This document shows positions 48,778 through 56,956 of a stretch of DNA of 64,000 nt, one piece after another. How positions within the stretch are numbered: position 1 is the stretch's first letter; each line of letters begins with the position of its first letter. Under the pieces are notes generated by a model that was not told the origin of the DNA, made no database searches, and saw only the letters and a list, made by a program, of their open reading frames with translations. The position numbers and the translations under genes were made by a program. The stretch is from Clostridiales bacterium (lineage in GTDB: Bacteria; Bacillota; Clostridia; Christensenellales; Aristaeellaceae), in contig SFHK01000012.1 of NCBI GenBank assembly GCA_004556395.1, positions 1 through 64,000 on the forward strand, in the 5' to 3' direction.

Positions 48778-49818
48778 ATGCAGCTGAATTTGAATCCATA
48801 TCTTGAGGATATCGAAAGCCGCCTTGACGCGGCGGAGGAAGCGCGCCTGTGGGACGAATGGCTCGGCTGGACGCGCCACGAAAACGGCGTGAAGCCCTTT
48901 TTGCCGCAGCCGCGCACGGCCAGGCCAAGCGCACTGGAATGGCCGCACGTGAACATCAACGACGCGCTGGACGACGACGATCTCGCCATCTATCGCGAGC
49001 TTGAGGGCGTGAACCAGCGTCTCGCCGAGGGCTCCTGCCACATCCTGCGCGTTCGTGCGAACTACGGCGTGGGCAACATCGCGTCCGCCTTCGGCCCGGA
49101 GCTGTTCGTCATGCCCCGCGAGACGGACACGCTGCCGAACGTGCGCCCCTTCGGCGAGGAAGCCATGTACGCGCTGCTCGACCGCCCCGCGCCCGACCTT
49201 TCGTGCGGGAACTTCCCGAAAATCATGCGCATCTACGACCGGTTTGTGGAAATCGGCCGCAAATATCCGAAATTCGGCGCTTTCGTGCGTCTGGAGCAGC
49301 CCGATTTGCAGGGGCCGATGGACAACCTGGAGCTTCTGTGGGGCAGTTCGGTCTTCTACGCGCTGTACGACGACCCGGACACGATCCACGCGCTGCTTGG
49401 GCGCATCACAAATCTCATCGAGTCCGCGATGGACGAATGGCTGCGCCACTGTCCGAACGGGCGCGGCATTGCCACCTATTTCCGTCATGTGGAAAAGGGA
49501 GCCATCGCCCTGCGCGACGACAGCGCCATGAACCTTTCGCCGGACTTCTTCAGCGAGTTTATCGCGCCGTATGACGGCCGGCTTCTGCGCAAATACGGCG
49601 GCATCATGCACTTCTGCGGCCGAGGCGACCATTTCATCGAGCGGCTCGCGAAGCTCGAGGGCCTGAACGGCATCAACATGAGCCAGCCGCACCTGAACGA
49701 CATGGACAAGGTGTTCGCCGCCACGATCGACAAGGGGCTGCATCTCTCCCTGTCCACGCCGTCCTTTGACATCGGAAAGCACGACGGCTCGAACCTTCTG
49801 TTCCTCGATTCGATGTAA
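48778..49818 (+). CDS. Uroporphyrinogen decarboxylase-like (URO-D family) protein
   Basis: This 346-residue member of the UroD/MtaA/CmuA TIM-barrel family includes FRHVEKGAIALRDDSAMNLS, DFFSEFIAPYDGRLLRKYGG and MHFCGRGDHFIERLAKLEGL, the barrel end that in MtaA-type methyltransferases holds the His/Cys zinc ligands (HFCG). No haem genes are nearby. Such paralogs in Clostridia usually belong to methyl-transfer or catabolic pathways rather than haem synthesis. The substrate is unknown. It converges with the acetate kinase gene, with only 6 bp between. Confidence 0.82.
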   Translation: MQLNLNPYLEDIESRLDAAEEARLWDEWLGWTRHENGVKPFLPQPRTARPSALEWPHVNINDALDDDDLAIYRELEGVNQRLAEGSCHILRVRANYGVGNIASAFGPELFVMPRETDTLPNVRPFGEEAMYALLDRPAPDLSCGNFPKIMRIYDRFVEIGRKYPKFGAFVRLEQPDLQGPMDNLELLWGSSVFYALYDDPDTIHALLGRITNLIESAMDEWLRHCPNGRGIATYFRHVEKGAIALRDDSAMNLSPDFFSEFIAPYDGRLLRKYGGIMHFCGRGDHFIERLAKLEGLNGINMSQPHLNDMDKVFAATIDKGLHLSLSTPSFDIGKHDGSNLLFLDSM

Positions 49819-49824
49819 GCCGCG

Positions 49825-50970
49825 TCAGGCTTCCCTGTTCAGCAGTTTCCACGCGTTTTCCGCAACCACGCGCTCCTCGTCGGCCGGGATCACGAACACA
49901 GCCGTTCGTCCCCGGCCGATCATGCGCTCGTTTGCAAGATTCTTCGACTCGTCGATTTCAACGCCGAGGAAGCCGAGCGACTCGCAGATTTCCCGCCGGG
50001 ATGCCGCGTCGTTTTCGCCGATGCCGCCGGTGAACGCCAGCGCGTCCAGTCCGCCCATTTCCGCGGCAAACGCGCCGATATAGCGGCGCACATCGCTGGT
50101 GAACACGCGAATCGCCAGCGCCGCGCGCTCGTTCCCCCGCCCTGCCGCCGCGCGAAGGTCACGCATATCTCCGCTCATTCCCGCGATTCCGGCCAGACCG
50201 CCCTTCTTTTCAAGCCCGGCCAGAACCTCGTCATACGGCATGCCCTCGCGCAGAAGGAACGGCATGATATATGGGTCGATGTCTCCCGCGCGGTTCACAT
50301 GCGTCACACCCGCCTGAAGCGAAAGGCCAAACGACGTATCGACGCTTTTCCCATCCCTTATAGCGCAGATCGAGCTGCTTCCACCCAGATGGCAGGACAC
50401 GACGCGCGAATAGCCCGCCAGCTGCGAAGCGATATGGGAATGCGACGCGCCGTGATAGCCCATGCGCGCCACGCCGTATTTTTCATACCACTCATACGGC
50501 ACGCCGTACACGCGCCGGTGGAATGGCACCGTCCGGTGAAACGCTGTCTCAAACGACGCTACGTGCACCGCGTTCGGCGCAAGCCTTTGAAACGCCTCGA
50601 TCGCGCCGATATAGGCGCGGTTATGCACCGGCGCGACGGACAGAAACGCGCGCATGCCGTCCATCACGTTCTCGTCGATCACGTGCACGCCCGGGAAGCC
50701 CTTCGAGAGCACGGCCTTATACGCCACCGCGTCCACGTCCTCCGCGCCGCCGAGATCGCGAAGGAAGCGCTCGATGCCCTCCTCATAGGTGCGCGCCCGC
50801 GCCTTGTCGTCCGTTACCCTGCGGCCGTCCGCGCTTTCAAAGAAATAAAGGCTCCCCGCCTCCGCGCCGACGCGCTCCACCCTGCCGCGCGCCAGTACCG
50901 TTTCCTCCGGAAACGCGTATACCTTGAATTTCAGCGACGTGCTGCCCGCGTTGCAAACCAGTATCTTCAT
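49825..50970 (-). CDS. Acetate kinase family protein, divergent
   Basis: The 381-residue ASKHA-fold kinase starts KILVCNAGSTSLKFKVYAFP. It keeps the phosphate-binding HLGGSSSICAIRDGKS, the catalytic loop MGYHGASHSHIASQ, NRAGDIDPYIMP and FTGGIGENDAASRREI. Two key acetate-kinase residues differ: the Arg of VGHRVVHGG is Lys in VAYKAVLSKG, and the catalytic Asp of FDTAFH is Glu in FETAFH. The start at 50970 has GGAGGAAAAGAAT. No phosphotransacetylase gene is adjacent. It may use propionate, butyrate or another acid. It diverges from a nitroreductase operon. Confidence 0.85.
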   Translation of the reverse strand: MKILVCNAGSTSLKFKVYAFPEETVLARGRVERVGAEAGSLYFFESADGRRVTDDKARARTYEEGIERFLRDLGGAEDVDAVAYKAVLSKGFPGVHVIDENVMDGMRAFLSVAPVHNRAYIGAIEAFQRLAPNAVHVASFETAFHRTVPFHRRVYGVPYEWYEKYGVARMGYHGASHSHIASQLAGYSRVVSCHLGGSSSICAIRDGKSVDTSFGLSLQAGVTHVNRAGDIDPYIMPFLLREGMPYDEVLAGLEKKGGLAGIAGMSGDMRDLRAAAGRGNERAALAIRVFTSDVRRYIGAFAAEMGGLDALAFTGGIGENDAASRREICESLGFLGVEIDESKNLANERMIGRGRTAVFVIPADEERVVAENAWKLLNREA

Positions 50971-51001
50971 ATTCTTTTCCTCCGGTTGGTTTTCCACCAT
51001 C

Positions 51002-51030
51002 AGTATACCAATCTTTTGGCGCGTGCGCAA
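51002..51030 (-). promoter_or_regulatory. Promoter of the acetate kinase-like gene
   Basis: Leftward, TTGCGC (51025-51030), a 17-bp spacer and TATACT (51002-51007). It mirrors the promoter at 51038-51066. Confidence 0.82.
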
Positions 51031-51037
51031 GTTTTGC

Positions 51038-51066
51038 TTGCGCGGATTTTGCGCGCGTGTTATACT
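51038..51066 (+). promoter_or_regulatory. Promoter of the nitroreductase operon
   Basis: TTGCGC (51038-51043), a 17-bp spacer and TATACT (51061-51066). Both boxes are identical to those of the opposing promoter. Confidence 0.82.
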
Positions 51067-51106
51067 AATCCATGAATCAGATACATTTTCAGGGAGGGAA
51101 ACGGAC

Positions 51107-51625
51107 ATGTACGAAGTATTGAAAGCCATTGCCGACCGGCGCTCCATTCGCAGCTATACCGACGAACCCGTAAGCGACGAGATGCTCAAGAAGCTGATTG
51201 ACGCCGCCGAGCAGGCGCCCAGCGCCATGAACCGCCAGCCGATTCATTTCACATTCGTTCGCGACAAAGCGATTCTAAAGGCTTTCTCGGACGAAGCGCG
51301 CGCGCATCTGTCCGACCCGTCCATGGACATCCTGCGCGGCTCGAAGCTCGTGTGCTTCCTGTTCGCCGAGATTCCCGGCGTGTTCACGCCCATCGACGCG
51401 GGCATCGCCGTGGAGAACCTCGCGCTGGCCGCGCATGATCTGGAACTGGGCAGCGTCATTCTGGGCATGCCCCGCGAAGCCTTTACCGGCGACCGCGCGG
51501 CCTACTGGTATGAAACGCTCCACGCGCCCGCGGGCAGCGAGTTCGCCATCGCCATCGGCATCGGCCACCCCGCCGCGAGCAAGGAAGCGCACCCTGTGCG
51601 CGAGGGCCTAATCACCATTCTATAA
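51107..51625 (+). CDS. Nitroreductase family protein
   Basis: The 172-residue FMN-dependent oxidoreductase begins ADRRSIRSYTDEPVSDEMLK, the Arg-Arg-Ser-Ile-Arg FMN-phosphate site. It has APSAMNRQPIHFTFV and the second FMN region LGSVILGMPREAF. It is short but within the range of the family. The start has AGGGAGGGAAACGGAC. It is the first gene of an operon with two acetyltransferases. The natural substrate is not known. Confidence 0.9.
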   Translation: MYEVLKAIADRRSIRSYTDEPVSDEMLKKLIDAAEQAPSAMNRQPIHFTFVRDKAILKAFSDEARAHLSDPSMDILRGSKLVCFLFAEIPGVFTPIDAGIAVENLALAAHDLELGSVILGMPREAFTGDRAAYWYETLHAPAGSEFAIAIGIGHPAASKEAHPVREGLITIL

Positions 51626-51649
51626 GCACACAGAAGGAGAGATTCGTTC

Positions 51650-52789
51650 ATGATCGAATATCGTTTTGCCGCGCCGGAGCACCGCGCCGACCTGATCGAT
51701 TTTATCAACTATGTGTTCTCCCAGAACTCGGTTCCCCACGATTTCAAAACGCTGATTCCGAAGGTCTACGCCGACGGACGCGGCTATGACGGCATTCACG
51801 CCATCGTGCTGGACGACGGGCGCGTGAAGGGCGTTGTGGGACAGTATCCGGTTCACGCGTCCTTCGGCGGCGCGCCGCTGGAAATCGGCTATATCGGTTC
51901 CGTCTCCACGCATCCCTACGCGCGCGGCAGCGGCTACATGATTAAAATGATGGAAATGCAGGCCGAGCACGCGAAGGAAACCGGTATCGATGTGATGATG
52001 CTGGGCGGCCAGCGCCAGCGATATGAATACTACGGCTACAGCCCCGTGGGCTGCCAGTATACCTATCAGGTAAACGCCGCGAACGTTCGTCACGCGCTCA
52101 GAAGTGTCGACGCGTCGACGGTTGGCTGGAAGCGCTTCGCAGACGCGGCGGAAGCGGAGATCGACCTTGCGTACCGCCTGTATCAGCAGCAGCCCATCAC
52201 GGGCGTGCGCAGCCGCGAGGATTTCGAGCTGATCATGCGCACGTGGCGTGCCGAGCCGTATCTGCTTCTGCACGAAGCGGAGGTTCTGGGCTATATGGTC
52301 GTGAGCGGCACGGATTCCGTATCCGAGCTGGTCGTTTCCGACGTAAGCTGCGTTCCCGCGCTGATCAAGGGCTGGTTCGCCGCAAACGGTCTCAAGAATA
52401 TGAGCTTCAGCGTGGCTGCCTTCGACACGGCGCTGAACCGCGTTCTTGCCGCGTTTGCGGAGGGGTATCAGGTATCCAACTGCACGCAGGCGCGCATCGT
52501 GAATCTCGCGAACGTGCTTCGCGCCTGCCTGACGCTCAAAATGCGCGCGGGCGCGCTCTCCGACGGCGAGGTCATCCTGCAGATGGACGACGAAGCGCCC
52601 GTGCTCGCGCGCGCGAAGGACGGCCAGATCACCGTGCAGGAGACGGACGCCGCGCCCAACGTGCACCTGCCGAGACTTGAAATGCAGCAGCTGCTCTTCG
52701 CGTCCAACCGCTTCGCCGCGCCCGACGTTTCCTGCCCCGTGGACTGGTTCCCGCTGCCGCTGTTCCTCTACGGCGCGGATCATTTTTAA
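51650..52789 (+). CDS. Eis-like GNAT acetyltransferase
   Basis: The 379-residue protein has an N-terminal GNAT domain with the acetyl-CoA loop VSTHPYARGSGYMIKMMEMQ, GGQRQRYEYYGYSPVG (Eis-type), a second GNAT-like domain and a C-terminal sterol-carrier-like domain (CLTLKMRAGALSDGEVILQM). Eis proteins acetylate amines such as aminoglycosides or peptides. It follows the nitroreductase by 24 bp with AGAAGGAGAGATTCGTTC as ribosome site. Confidence 0.88.
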   Translation: MIEYRFAAPEHRADLIDFINYVFSQNSVPHDFKTLIPKVYADGRGYDGIHAIVLDDGRVKGVVGQYPVHASFGGAPLEIGYIGSVSTHPYARGSGYMIKMMEMQAEHAKETGIDVMMLGGQRQRYEYYGYSPVGCQYTYQVNAANVRHALRSVDASTVGWKRFADAAEAEIDLAYRLYQQQPITGVRSREDFELIMRTWRAEPYLLLHEAEVLGYMVVSGTDSVSELVVSDVSCVPALIKGWFAANGLKNMSFSVAAFDTALNRVLAAFAEGYQVSNCTQARIVNLANVLRACLTLKMRAGALSDGEVILQMDDEAPVLARAKDGQITVQETDAAPNVHLPRLEMQQLLFASNRFAAPDVSCPVDWFPLPLFLYGADHF

Positions 52790-52792
52790 GCC

Positions 52793-53320
52793 ATGGTCGT
52801 CGAAACCGAGCGCCTGCTTCTTATTCCCCTCACGTCCGAGCAGCTGAGGCTCTGGATCTGTGACCTCGCCGCACTTGAGCGGACGCTTTCTTGTACCTAC
52901 CGCGGCATGCCGCTCGATACGGCGTTTACCGAGGATGGTTTCTCCTTCACCCTCGGCGATCTGGTTCAAGCGCAAGCGGAGCGCTGTGTCAACGCGTATC
53001 CGTTCGGCACATACTGGTGGCTTGTGCGAAAAATCGATCTCACTGCCGTAGGTACGATCGATTTCAAAACAGCTCCGAACGAAGCCGGACAGGTTGAAAT
53101 CGGCTACGGTCTCTCCCCCGCCTTCGAACATCGCGGTTACATGACGGAAGCCGTTCGCGTCTTAACCGAATGGACTCTGAAGCAGCCCGGCGCAGCGACT
53201 GTCGTCTCTCTGGTGGAAACGGACAATCGCCCGTCTCGAAGCGTCATGTCCCGTGCAGGTTTCCGCGAAACCTGCACGGAGGATGGCTTTTGCCGATACG
53301 AATTCACGCGCAACCTTTGA
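52793..53320 (+). CDS. GNAT acetyltransferase (RimJ/RimL type)
   Basis: The 175-residue N-acetyltransferase begins VVETERLLLIPLTSEQLRLW and has the acetyl-CoA region IGYGLSPAFEHRGYMTEAVR and the end SVMSRAGFRET. It starts 3 bp after the Eis-like gene without a clear ribosome site, so it depends on coupling. The substrate, an amine or protein N-terminus, is unknown. Confidence 0.88.
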   Translation: MVVETERLLLIPLTSEQLRLWICDLAALERTLSCTYRGMPLDTAFTEDGFSFTLGDLVQAQAERCVNAYPFGTYWWLVRKIDLTAVGTIDFKTAPNEAGQVEIGYGLSPAFEHRGYMTEAVRVLTEWTLKQPGAATVVSLVETDNRPSRSVMSRAGFRETCTEDGFCRYEFTRNL

Positions 53321-53330
53321 AATTACATAA

Positions 53331-53382
53331 AACGGAACCGGAAAAATGTTCAATCGTCCTTCTTTCCGGTTCCGTTTTATTA
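53331..53382. terminator. Bidirectional terminator
   Basis: AAAACGGAACCGGAAA, an 18-base loop and TTTCCGGTTCCGTTTT form a 16-bp perfect stem flanked by A/T. It ends the acetyltransferase operon and the converging hydrogenase/isomerase operon. Confidence 0.93.
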
Positions 53383-53388
53383 TTTAAT

Positions 53389-54267
53389 TCATTTATTCCA
53401 GAAGTTCGGCGCGAACTCGCCGCCGCGGCACCATTTCAGGTAGCTGAGCGCATGCATCTGGCCGGTGCACTCCCAGTCGCCGCTGAACAGCGGGTCGTGA
53501 TAACCCTCGATGCTGACGCAGCCCTTATAGCCCGCCATTTGCAGGATGGTGAAAATCTGCCGCCAGTCCGTATCGCCAAGGCCGGGGAAACGGGAAATAA
53601 TCGCGTGATTCCTGCCCATGAAGCCCTCGGACGCAAGCACGTCGCGGTTCACCGTCGCGTCCTTGCCGTGCACATGGAACACCTTGCCCGCGTATCTGCG
53701 CAGGTTCGCGATCGGGTCGATCAGCTGCGCGATCTGATGCGCGGGCTCCCATTCGAGTCCCAGCGCGTCCGACGGCACCGCGTCAAACATCATGTCCCAC
53801 GCGCGCGGGTTAAAGCCGATGTTGCAGGTGTTGTTCCTCCACGTGCCGCCCATCGGACAGTTCTCAATGGCGATGCGCACGCCCCTGTCCTCGGCGCGGC
53901 GCGCCAGCTCCCCGAACACCTCTTTGAAGCGCGGCATGGCCTCGTCCACCGACTTGCCCTCATACGCGCCCGCGAAGGTCGATACCGTGTCCGTGCCGAA
54001 ATCGCGCGCCGCGTCGATGCACTCGCACAGCGTGTCAAAGTGGCTCTGCTGCTCCAGCGCGTTGCAATAAAAGCCCAGCGCGGAGATCTTCACGTTCTTT
54101 TCCTCGCTGAACGCCTTTACGCGCGGCGCCATCTCGCGCAGGTTCGCGTCCTTCAGCGTCATATGGAAGTTCACCGTGAAGCACTCAAAGCCCTTCCCGG
54201 CCAGCGGCGGCGCCCAGTCAAAAAACAAGTTTCCGGGAATGCAGGTTCCGACGGCAATCTGATTCAT
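53389..54267 (-). CDS. Sugar phosphate isomerase/epimerase (xylose isomerase-like TIM barrel)
   Basis: The 292-residue AP-endonuclease-2-fold protein shows ligand-type segments VRIAIENCPMGGTWR (metal Glu), LGLEWEPAHQIAQLIDP, VFHVHGKDATVNRD (His) and GCVSIEGYHDPLFSG (Glu). Such proteins interconvert ketoses or act in inositol and sugar-acid catabolism. The start at 54267 follows GGAGGGAGAAAACAGATC. It lies 79 bp downstream of the hydrogenase operon in the same direction, so read-through is possible, but the functional link is unclear. Confidence 0.85.
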   Translation of the reverse strand: MNQIAVGTCIPGNLFFDWAPPLAGKGFECFTVNFHMTLKDANLREMAPRVKAFSEEKNVKISALGFYCNALEQQSHFDTLCECIDAARDFGTDTVSTFAGAYEGKSVDEAMPRFKEVFGELARRAEDRGVRIAIENCPMGGTWRNNTCNIGFNPRAWDMMFDAVPSDALGLEWEPAHQIAQLIDPIANLRRYAGKVFHVHGKDATVNRDVLASEGFMGRNHAIISRFPGLGDTDWRQIFTILQMAGYKGCVSIEGYHDPLFSGDWECTGQMHALSYLKWCRGGEFAPNFWNK

Positions 54268-54346
54268 GATCTGTTTTCTCCCTCCGGACATATCTCTGTA
54301 TGAAAGCAGCCGCCGCACCGGTTCGGAACGACGGCCGCATATTGGA

Positions 54347-55768
54347 TTAGTGGAGCACCGAAACGGCGTCGGCGATCGTCTTTTCGAGCGCCTCGCGACC
54401 GTACTTGTCGACCTCCGCTTTGTTCTTCTCGCCGTGGGTCAGGCAGCCCGCGCCGCCGATGCAGCCGCCGACGCACGCCATACCCTCGACGAAATTGGCG
54501 TCGAGCACGTTTTTGCTCATCTTCAGAAGCGCCATGCGGCAGGCTTCAATGCCGTCGCACGAGCAGGCCTTCAGTTCAAAATCGATGTTCTGCTCCTTCA
54601 GACCCTCGGCCACCGCGTCCGCCAGACCGCCGCAGCGGGCGAAGATGCGGCCATAGTAGGACGCGTTGTCCAGCACGCCCTCTTCCAGCGTGGTAATGTC
54701 CAGATCGCGGCTGTCAAACAGCGCCTGCAGCTCTTCGAACGTCATGACCGCGTCGATATACGGGCGCACGGTATCCAGCTGCGCTTCCATCTTCTTCGCC
54801 GTGCACGGGCCGATGAACACGATCTTGGCGTTGTCCGTCGTTTCCTTTATATACTTGGCCAGCGTCGCCATCGGAGACAGGTTGCTGGAGATATACGGCA
54901 CGAGCTTCGGGAACGCCTGCTGGATATACCTGACGAACGCCGGGCAGCAGGAGCTCGTGAGCCTGCCCTTTTCGGCCAGCTCGCGCGATTCCTTCTGCGC
55001 GACCATATCCGCGCCGAGCGCCGCCTCCACGACCGTGTGGAAGCCCAGCTCCTTGAGGCCGGTGATGACCTGCCCGAGCTTGGCATAGGTGAACTGACTG
55101 GAAATGGACGGCGCGACCAGCGCGTACAGCTTGTAGTTCGCGCCGCAGTTGCTTTCCTTGATCAGCCTGATCACGTCCAGAATGAAGCTCTTGTCCACAA
55201 TCGCACCGAACGGGCACTGATACACGCACGCGCCGCAGGAGGTGCACTTGTCGTTGTCGATCACGGCGGCCTTGTTCTCGTTCACGGCGATAGCCTTGAC
55301 CTTGCAGGCGTTCTGACAGGGGCGAATGCGGTTGACGATGGCCGTGTACGGGCACACCTTCGCGCACGCGCCGCACTCCACGCACTTGGTCTTGTCGATG
55401 TGCGCCACGTGCATATGGTCGAAAGAAATCGCCCCGCGGCGGCATACGTCTTCGCAGCGATGCGCCAGACAGCCTCGGCAGGCGTTCGTCACTTCGTAGC
55501 CGCCCACCGGACATTCATCACAGGCAATGTCGATGACCTCGATCACGTTGGGGTTCTCGCTCGACCCGCCCATGGCCATGCGCACGCGCTCGGCAAGAAT
55601 GGCGCGCTCCTTATACACGCAGCAGCGCATCGTCGGCGTGGTGCCGGGTACGATGGTATACGGGATTCGGGTGATGTTCTCAATCAGCTTATCGTCCCAT
55701 GCCAGCCGCGCCACTTCCCTAAGAACCTTGTATTTCAGATGCTGTACCTTGGTATCAAACTTGCGCAT
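54347..55768 (-). CDS. [FeFe]-hydrogenase, catalytic type (group B-like)
   Basis: The 473-residue protein has N-terminal iron-sulfur motifs: CRGCLAHRCEDVC (97-109), CVECGACAKVCP (129-140), CQNAC (151-155) and CTSCGACVYQCP (175-186). The H-cluster domain follows: L1 TSSCCPAF (271-278, including the proton-relay Cys and a cluster ligand), L2 GPCTAKKME (320-328) and L3 MACVGGCIGG (430-439). All H-cluster cysteines are present, so it should be active in making or oxidising H2. The layout matches group B. It is the last gene of the sensory hydrogenase operon, 15 bp after the phosphatase gene. Confidence 0.93.
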   Translation of the reverse strand: MRKFDTKVQHLKYKVLREVARLAWDDKLIENITRIPYTIVPGTTPTMRCCVYKERAILAERVRMAMGGSSENPNVIEVIDIACDECPVGGYEVTNACRGCLAHRCEDVCRRGAISFDHMHVAHIDKTKCVECGACAKVCPYTAIVNRIRPCQNACKVKAIAVNENKAAVIDNDKCTSCGACVYQCPFGAIVDKSFILDVIRLIKESNCGANYKLYALVAPSISSQFTYAKLGQVITGLKELGFHTVVEAALGADMVAQKESRELAEKGRLTSSCCPAFVRYIQQAFPKLVPYISSNLSPMATLAKYIKETTDNAKIVFIGPCTAKKMEAQLDTVRPYIDAVMTFEELQALFDSRDLDITTLEEGVLDNASYYGRIFARCGGLADAVAEGLKEQNIDFELKACSCDGIEACRMALLKMSKNVLDANFVEGMACVGGCIGGAGCLTHGEKNKAEVDKYGREALEKTIADAVSVLH

Positions 55769-55783
55769 GGAAGCGTGCCTCCT

Positions 55784-56956
55784 CTAAAAGTAACTGACCT
55801 TGATTCGCTTGCCCATCTTCCTCAGACACTCGGAAAGCTCCTTTACAAGGTTCATCTTGATGCTGAAGTTGATCGGCAGATCCGGGTTCTGGTGCGCCGG
55901 GTTAATGGCGCGTCCCACGAAGAAATTGATGTCCGTCGCCTCTTCAAACAGCAGGCGGCTGATCAGCGACGCGCCGTCGCGCTTCAGCGACCAGTGGGCG
56001 TAGCTTTCGTTGTCCTTCAGGTAGTCCTTCGCGTTTTCGAGCACCTTGTTGATCGTGATCACGCCCTCCGTGACCAGATCGACGCCCTCGATCTCCGCAA
56101 TCGGCGGCACGTCGGATTCCTCGAAATTCAGCGTGGGGCGCAAAGGCTTGCCCAGATACTTCGCCGCGATAGTGGACGTGGTGCCGCCGCACACGATGTG
56201 CTTGCCCTCCTTGGAGAAGAACAGGCTCATCATGCGGTCGTTGTCGTCTCGGCTCGCCGGCGGGCCGAACAGGATGTTCATCGGCTCGCGCTTGCGGATG
56301 CGCACGACACACGCCGTCGCATCGTCGCCGGGCTTATGGCCGTACAGCTTGTCGCATTCATCCACCAGAATCGTGGACAGCGTTTTCGCCGTATACCCCG
56401 CCGGAGCGATCGACTCCATGAAGGAGATAATGTCCTCGCGCTGCCAGCCGAAGTTGTACGCCACGCCGATGCCGGCGTGCGGGCAGCCGTCGGACATGGC
56501 GACGAAGATGTCGTTTTCCTTCAGCGTGACGACGGATTTGAAAATCTGCTTCCCGCCGATGGTCGTTTCCGTCTTGGGATAATCGTAGTTGGCGAAGTCG
56601 CGAATCAGAATCACGTGCGGATTGTCATACTGAATGATCTCCGCGCGCTCGTTGTTGATGATATGAATGATGGTGAACGTGGAATACGCCACGCCGCGCA
56701 CGGAGCACACGGGCAGCGTGGCGGCGATGGTGCCGACGCAGTCCTCCAGCGAAAGCCCCTCCGCCATCATCGTGGAGATGATGGTGGAGGTCAGCGTGGA
56801 CAGAATCGACGCCTTTACGCCGCTTCCCAGTCCGTCCGCCAGCACGACGATCACGGAGCTGTCGTTCTGCTCCACGATGTCCACATGGTCGCCGCACAGC
56901 TGCTCGCCGTAATGGTTCACGCTTTTGTAGCCGATATCCGCGCACAGATTATTCAT
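55784..56956 (-). CDS. SpoIIE/PP2C-type Ser/Thr phosphatase
   Basis: This 390-residue protein has a PP2C-like fold: DHVDIVEQNDSSVIVVLADG has the first metal Asp region, LADGLGSGVKASILS is the ADGxG-type motif, and IFVAMSDGCPHAG and GHKPGDDATACVVRIR supply later metal Asp residues. The C-terminal 160 residues form a separate unnamed domain. There are no membrane segments, unlike sporulation SpoIIE. Its ATG overlaps the end of the sensory hydrogenase gene by 8 bp, so output by dephosphorylation of a partner is likely. Confidence 0.88.
   Translation of the reverse strand: MNNLCADIGYKSVNHYGEQLCGDHVDIVEQNDSSVIVVLADGLGSGVKASILSTLTSTIISTMMAEGLSLEDCVGTIAATLPVCSVRGVAYSTFTIIHIINNERAEIIQYDNPHVILIRDFANYDYPKTETTIGGKQIFKSVVTLKENDIFVAMSDGCPHAGIGVAYNFGWQREDIISFMESIAPAGYTAKTLSTILVDECDKLYGHKPGDDATACVVRIRKREPMNILFGPPASRDDNDRMMSLFFSKEGKHIVCGGTTSTIAAKYLGKPLRPTLNFEESDVPPIAEIEGVDLVTEGVITINKVLENAKDYLKDNESYAHWSLKRDGASLISRLLFEEATDINFFVGRAINPAHQNPDLPINFSIKMNLVKELSECLRKMGKRIKVSYF

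Noticed and set aside
51650..53320. Antibiotic-modifying acetyltransferase cassette
   Set aside because: The two GNAT proteins and nitroreductase show no mobile context; substrate cannot be deduced from sequence.
55784..56956. Sporulation protein SpoIIE itself
   Set aside because: It lacks the ten-helix membrane part of SpoIIE and is coupled to a sensory hydrogenase, so only the phosphatase fold is shared.
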